Source: Paenibacillus sp. DMB20 (lineage in GTDB: Bacteria; Bacillota; Bacilli; Paenibacillales; Paenibacillaceae). Taken from it: DNA of 64,000 nucleotides. The stretch spans positions 124,001 to 188,000 of the forward strand of contig NZ_LAZU01000003.1 in assembly GCF_000987955.1 (NCBI RefSeq), given 5' to 3'. Of the stretch, positions 60,333-64,000 are shown in pieces. Position numbers and translations under genes: made by a program. The notes beneath the pieces are model-generated. The model was not told where the DNA came from and did not search any database. It saw nothing but the letters and a program-made list of their open reading frames with translations. Position 1 is the stretch's first letter. Each line of letters opens with the position of its first letter.

Positions 60333-61748
60333 ATGGAAACAAATCACACTAAAGCCGGAATTTTTGACGTTCCGTACCGGGCGTTGACAATCGGTATTAT
60401 TCTTGCCGTAACAACCGTAGCATTTGAAGGGCTGGCCATTACGACGATTGCTCCTAATGTGGCGCAGCATTTGAACGGTCTGCATTTATATGGATGGATA
60501 TTCAGCTCTTTTTTATTGTCGCAAATCGTTGGTTCCATGATCATCGGACAGCAGATTAACAAACTAGGCGTGTATACCTCATTTATCGTATCAATTCTCA
60601 TCTTTGTGATCGGTATAACGGTTGCTGGCACTTCTGTGAATATGCCCATGTTAATCGCAGGGAGAGCGTTTCAAGGGTTTGGAGCTGGCGCAATTGTAAC
60701 TTGTGTTTACTACAGCATTACATTAAGTTATCCCGATGCGCTCAGAACGAAAATACTTGCTGCATTTTCAAGCGCTTATATTATGCCGGCATTAGTCGGT
60801 CCTTATTTGGCAGGACTTCTGGCAGAATTTTTCTCGTGGAGAGTTGTGTTCTGGTTTGTTCTTCCGCTGATCGCTTTAGCGGTCATGCTGACTTTTCCTT
60901 CATTCCGTAAACTTCAGCTTCAGGCAAGCGTGAATAACACAACGATTAATAAAGGATTCTCCAAAGAAGCGTATGCGATTATATTAACCGCTGGTACGGG
61001 ATTGCTGCTAACCGGGTTAGGTTGGATATCCGAATGGAAAGGAATTGTGCTGACGATTGCAGGAGTTCTCATCATGATCCGGCCCTTGCGCAAGCTATTG
61101 CCAGAAGGTACCTTTACCGTTAAAAAGGGTTTGCCGGCGACGATCGTTACAAGAGGGTTATATGTTGCGTGCTACGTTGCTACGGAAAGCTACGTTGTTT
61201 TGGCGCTAACCGAAGTGAAGGGGTATTCTGCAGATCTTGCAGGTTTGATTGTTGCTGCTGGCGCATTAAGCTGGTCGACCGCAGCTTGGCTGCAATCCCA
61301 GTTTGATGAAAAAGACGGCGGCACCGGCAGGAGAAAACGAGTAATTACCGGTATCGGTATCATGATCGTTGGAGTGGCGTTAGTTATCGCTTCAATCAGA
61401 CTTCCAGACGGCGGACTCGTATATGCTTTGATTTCGCAGCTATTCACAGGATTCGGTATCGGCCTGGCCAATCCGACGACAGGCGCTATCGCGCTGCAGC
61501 ATGCCCGGGCAGGTGAAGAGGGGGAAGTTTCGGCCGTTATTCAATTCATCGATGCATTTAGTCCGGGACTAAGCATCGGGATCGGCGGAGCTTTAATAGC
61601 GATCAGCGAAACGTTTAAGTGGGGTATTTTTGCGGGGGTTATGCTGGCGTTGTCGATTCAGCTGCTTTTTATCATCATAAGTTTTGTCATTTCCTTCCGT
61701 ATACAAAAAGAAAAACCGGCAAAACAGTCTTCGTTTCCATTGACGTAA
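60333..61748 (+). CDS. MFS transporter, multidrug type (EmrB/LfrA-like, DHA2)
   Basis: The ATG at 60333 is preferred to the GTG at 60318, which overlaps the GGAGAG site. The 471-residue protein has about 14 membrane segments. TTVAFEGLAITTIAPNVAQHL (TM1, like the DHA2 ExxxVxxALP region) and AGRAFQGFGAGAIVTCVYY (motif C region) are visible. A TM8-10 region with IVAAGALSWSTAAWLQSQ follows. It is a proton-coupled exporter regulated by the upstream MarR gene; the drug or metabolite is unknown. Confidence 0.87.
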   Translation: METNHTKAGIFDVPYRALTIGIILAVTTVAFEGLAITTIAPNVAQHLNGLHLYGWIFSSFLLSQIVGSMIIGQQINKLGVYTSFIVSILIFVIGITVAGTSVNMPMLIAGRAFQGFGAGAIVTCVYYSITLSYPDALRTKILAAFSSAYIMPALVGPYLAGLLAEFFSWRVVFWFVLPLIALAVMLTFPSFRKLQLQASVNNTTINKGFSKEAYAIILTAGTGLLLTGLGWISEWKGIVLTIAGVLIMIRPLRKLLPEGTFTVKKGLPATIVTRGLYVACYVATESYVVLALTEVKGYSADLAGLIVAAGALSWSTAAWLQSQFDEKDGGTGRRKRVITGIGIMIVGVALVIASIRLPDGGLVYALISQLFTGFGIGLANPTTGAIALQHARAGEEGEVSAVIQFIDAFSPGLSIGIGGALIAISETFKWGIFAGVMLALSIQLLFIIISFVISFRIQKEKPAKQSSFPLT

Positions 61749-62328
61749 TGGGTCTGAATAAATGAAGAAGATGCGGATTGTATGAGGTAACGGGCTGTGT
61801 CGATGCGGATCAGGGTTGAGACCGTTCGAAATTTGCATAATTAACCTGTATTAGAATTGTAGTTCTGACGAAGAGAGGGACCGTGCATGGCCAGCTGCAG
61901 ATAAAACGTCTGGAATAGGAGAGATCAAAAGGCGTGAGGTCGGTTCTCAAGAGCTAGCGAGTCATAACAACTTATTGATTCAACAAGCAACCATAACCTC
62001 AATAGCGGCCGTAGTGCCCAAAGAAGAAGCAACCTGGAAGGCATGGCGACCGTCATTCCTTCCAGGTGCTTTTTTAGGTTTGAAAAAATTGAAGTCTGTA
62101 ATTAGTGATTTTATCGTGTGGTTAAAATATGAACAATATGCCCATCTTAAGGAAATAAAGGAACCGTGAATCTTTTGGATTCCTTTCATTTCACTATGAT
62201 TTTACCCTAATATCGAGGATTATTTCCTGAATTGCGTAATTTGCGGTATGGAGCATGTTTAAGCGTCCAAAGAGCCAAACCCATAAAGTTATGCAGTTAA
62301 AAACAAAACCACCGGGGATGGATTACTC
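61749..62328. other. Intergenic region before the germination genes
   Basis: No gene is supported in these 580 bp. A GGAATAGGAGAG site at 61911-61922 has no matching reading frame. A hairpin with T run at 62033-62075 is annotated separately. No gerAA-like gene lies here. Confidence 0.45.
62033..62075 (+). terminator. Hairpin terminator or leader attenuator
   Basis: CCTGGAAGG (62033-62041) pairs perfectly with CCTTCCAGG (62058-62066), then TGC and six T. It is 255 bp before gerAB and 285 bp after the MFS stop, so it may end an unseen short transcript or act as an attenuator. Confidence 0.55.
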
Positions 62329-63429
62329 ATGAGAAAATATGCGATGAATGGAATCACCTTGATGCAGTATATTTTTCTGATTCATGGATCACAATTGGGT
62401 ACCGGAATATTATCTATACCGAGGACGCTCGCTGTCAAGAGCGGAACGGATGGATGGATGAGCATTGTGCTGGCTTGGCTTATCAATTGTTTGGCAGGTT
62501 GGATCATGCTGCTGGTCTTAAAAAAGTATCCGGACCATACGCTTCCGGACTTATTCAACCACTTATTCGGAAAATGGTTGGGAAGACTGCTAGTCATCCC
62601 TTTTGTTGCTTATTTTGCTTTTACGGCATTGATCACAATGGTCAATGCCATGCTCTATATTAAAGCATGGTTTTTGCCTAAAACACCTGGATACCTGATA
62701 ATATTTCTATTTTCCATTCCCAGTTTCCTCGTCGTTCGTCATGGCTTAAGAGTAATGGCCCGGTACTCAGAGCTCGTTTTCTATATGTTGTTATGGATGC
62801 CGTTTATTTTTCTGCTTAAAGTAGGGGATACCAATTGGACGCATCTCCTTCCCCTGTTCAAGGAAGGTTGGGAACCCGTCGTCAGGGGGTTGTCGGAGAC
62901 GGCTTACGCATTTGCAGGGAATGAAATTCTCTTTTTTATCTACCCGTTCCTGAATAAAAAGCAATATGCCGTTCATGGAATGATCATCGCTAACACCATA
63001 ACGATGCTGATATATACGTTCGTTACCATTATGTGTTTTGTCTTTTTTTCACCTGACGGAATCACGACCCTTAACCAACCGGCGCTCAACTTTCTTCAGA
63101 ACATTGAATTTCGTTTTCTGGAGCGGTTCGACATGTTTTTTCTGGCTGTTTATCTATTCGAGGTGTCCACAGCATGGAACGCCTATGCATTTTGTACGGC
63201 GTTCAGTACTAGTAACATCTTTAATAAGCAGGATCACAGCTCGCATGCATTAATGTATTTCCTCCTGGTTATCGGATGTGTCTATATCGCGAAGCCGACG
63301 TGGAATCTTTCCGAAAAATGGACAACCTTTGTAAGCGATGTCGAGGTGGTTGTGATGTATGTATTCCCACTCTTTTTGTTGATTTTTGCCACATGGTTGG
63401 AAAAGTACAGGAGGTGGAAATCACGGTGA
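62329..63429 (+). CDS. Spore germination receptor permease subunit (GerAB/GerKB family)
   Basis: The 366-residue protein has about 10 membrane segments and the GerAB pattern: LMQYIFLIHGSQLGTGILSI at the N-terminus, LPDLFNHLFGKWLGRLLVIP, and the family's FPL-type amphipathic stretch. It belongs to the APC-like amino-acid permease superfamily and forms part of the inner spore-membrane nutrient receptor with A and C subunits. The next gene (C subunit) overlaps by 4 bp (GTGA), so they are translationally coupled. No A-subunit gene precedes it; it may follow beyond the window or be elsewhere. Confidence 0.92.
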   Translation: MRKYAMNGITLMQYIFLIHGSQLGTGILSIPRTLAVKSGTDGWMSIVLAWLINCLAGWIMLLVLKKYPDHTLPDLFNHLFGKWLGRLLVIPFVAYFAFTALITMVNAMLYIKAWFLPKTPGYLIIFLFSIPSFLVVRHGLRVMARYSELVFYMLLWMPFIFLLKVGDTNWTHLLPLFKEGWEPVVRGLSETAYAFAGNEILFFIYPFLNKKQYAVHGMIIANTITMLIYTFVTIMCFVFFSPDGITTLNQPALNFLQNIEFRFLERFDMFFLAVYLFEVSTAWNAYAFCTAFSTSNIFNKQDHSSHALMYFLLVIGCVYIAKPTWNLSEKWTTFVSDVEVVVMYVFPLFLLIFATWLEKYRRWKSR

Positions 63430-64000
63430 AAAAGATTTTCATCGTATTTATGGTTGTAATATGGCTGGCCACAGGCTGTGGAGACAAGGTCAATGTCGAA
63501 AACTTATCGTTATCGCTACTGGTAGGCATCGATCTAGATGAAGAAAACAACTTGATATTTTCAGCATCTAGCCCGGTTTTCAGCGAAGAAGCGAAAATGA
63601 AGGAGGAGGACTTTACGAAGCCTGCCACGACGCTTCGAAAATCAAGGGATGAAGACGATAAAACTTTTATGGCTTTAACTACAGGCGGGAAAACCCAAGC
63701 TATCCTGATTGGAAAAAAGGTGATGCAGCACGAGGGCTGGTTTAAATTGCTTGATCCCTATATGCGAGATCCCAAAAATACGTTGAATGCCAGAATTGTC
63801 ATGGTGGACGGACCCGCCTACGAGGTTGTTCAATATAAACCGACGGACAAACCCCGGCTACCGCTCTATGTGTTACAGCTTATTGATACCGCCGCCAGAC
63901 GTAATCTTACCCTAAAAACATCGGTCCAGGATCTTTGGCGGGCAGCTTATGAAAAGGGGATAACCGCCAGTGTATCGGAAGTACGCAAAGATGATAGGTT
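63426..64000 (+). CDS. Spore germination receptor lipoprotein subunit (Ger(x)C family), partial
   Basis: It begins at a GTG overlapping the gerAB stop and runs open to the window end (191 codons). KKIFIVFMVVIWLATGC is a lipoprotein signal with lipobox LATGC. The mature start GDKVNVENLSLSLLVGIDLD is the GerAC opening (W/GD..EL..L.lV.giGiD), and TGGKTQAILIGKKVMQHEGW and PKNTLNARIVMVDG follow the same family. The rest (to about 350-400 residues) is beyond the window. Confidence 0.88.
   Translation, partial: MKKIFIVFMVVIWLATGCGDKVNVENLSLSLLVGIDLDEENNLIFSASSPVFSEEAKMKEEDFTKPATTLRKSRDEDDKTFMALTTGGKTQAILIGKKVMQHEGWFKLLDPYMRDPKNTLNARIVMVDGPAYEVVQYKPTDKPRLPLYVLQLIDTAARRNLTLKTSVQDLWRAAYEKGITASVSEVRKDDR

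Noticed and set aside
61975..62169. 64-codon open frame before gerAB
   Set aside because: It contains the hairpin at 62033-62066, lacks a ribosome binding site and resembles nothing known.

Overview
The window looks like chromosomal DNA of a spore-forming, low-to-moderate GC Gram-positive bacterium, most likely Paenibacillus or a close relative. Evidence: AGGAGG-type ribosome binding sites with frequent TTG/GTG starts, an S-layer-homology (SLH) protein, YheC/YheD- and CotSA-like spore-coat genes, GerAB/GerAC germination genes, and lipoproteins with Firmicute lipoboxes. No rRNA, tRNA, CRISPR array, prophage or intact insertion sequence was recognised. The genus is inferred from gene style; no database search was possible.

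Layout. 1-1000: remnants of an AraC-type regulator and a proline dehydrogenase. 1061-2570: divergent WYL regulator and VOC protein. 2662-10513: a MalT-like LuxR regulator followed by a 1674-residue SLH/GLUG surface protein. 10785-16465: metabolic and regulatory singletons (PEP mutase family, DJ-1 family, HxlR, MFS, aldo-keto reductase, SDR). 17030-24389: a five-gene operon of two sugar-type ABC permeases, an HlyD-type adaptor, a solute-binding lipoprotein and a large secreted repeat protein. This combination is unusual and is the best candidate for an undescribed system. 24932-26620: MarR plus two nitroreductase-like genes. 27051-29674: a zinc-ribbon/DUF1963/ankyrin group resembling contact-toxin immunity genes.

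30681-33065: LysR with a divergent MFS exporter. 33233-36521: spore-coat glycosyltransferases around a YheC/D-like ATP-grasp gene. 37029-46250: small accessory genes and several decayed ones (cytidine deaminase, MarR/GNAT, BlaI/BlaR1). 46497-49663: a toroid-fold protein, an ECF sigma factor and its frameshifted anti-sigma partner. 49784-50651: a FusB-like EF-G-binding protein behind a structured leader with a 16-codon leader peptide. 50729-56263: ADP-ribosylglycohydrolase, a poly-A frameshifted SDR, a lipoprotein, a methyltransferase and fragments. 56522-59670: an Fe-S locus (ferredoxin, SufR-like regulator, SufA- and YneR-like proteins, broken ferredoxin reductase). 59830-61748: MarR plus MFS sharing a 20-bp operator. 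62329-64000: gerAB and the start of gerAC.

Two themes cut across the window. First, a family of about 70-125 bp palindromic repeats (five copies, one partial) follows the 3' ends of plus-strand genes and carries terminator-like hairpins. Second, there are at least six single-nucleotide frameshifts in otherwise well-conserved genes. These could be real decay, phase variation at homopolymers, or uncorrected sequencing indels; the raw reads would decide.
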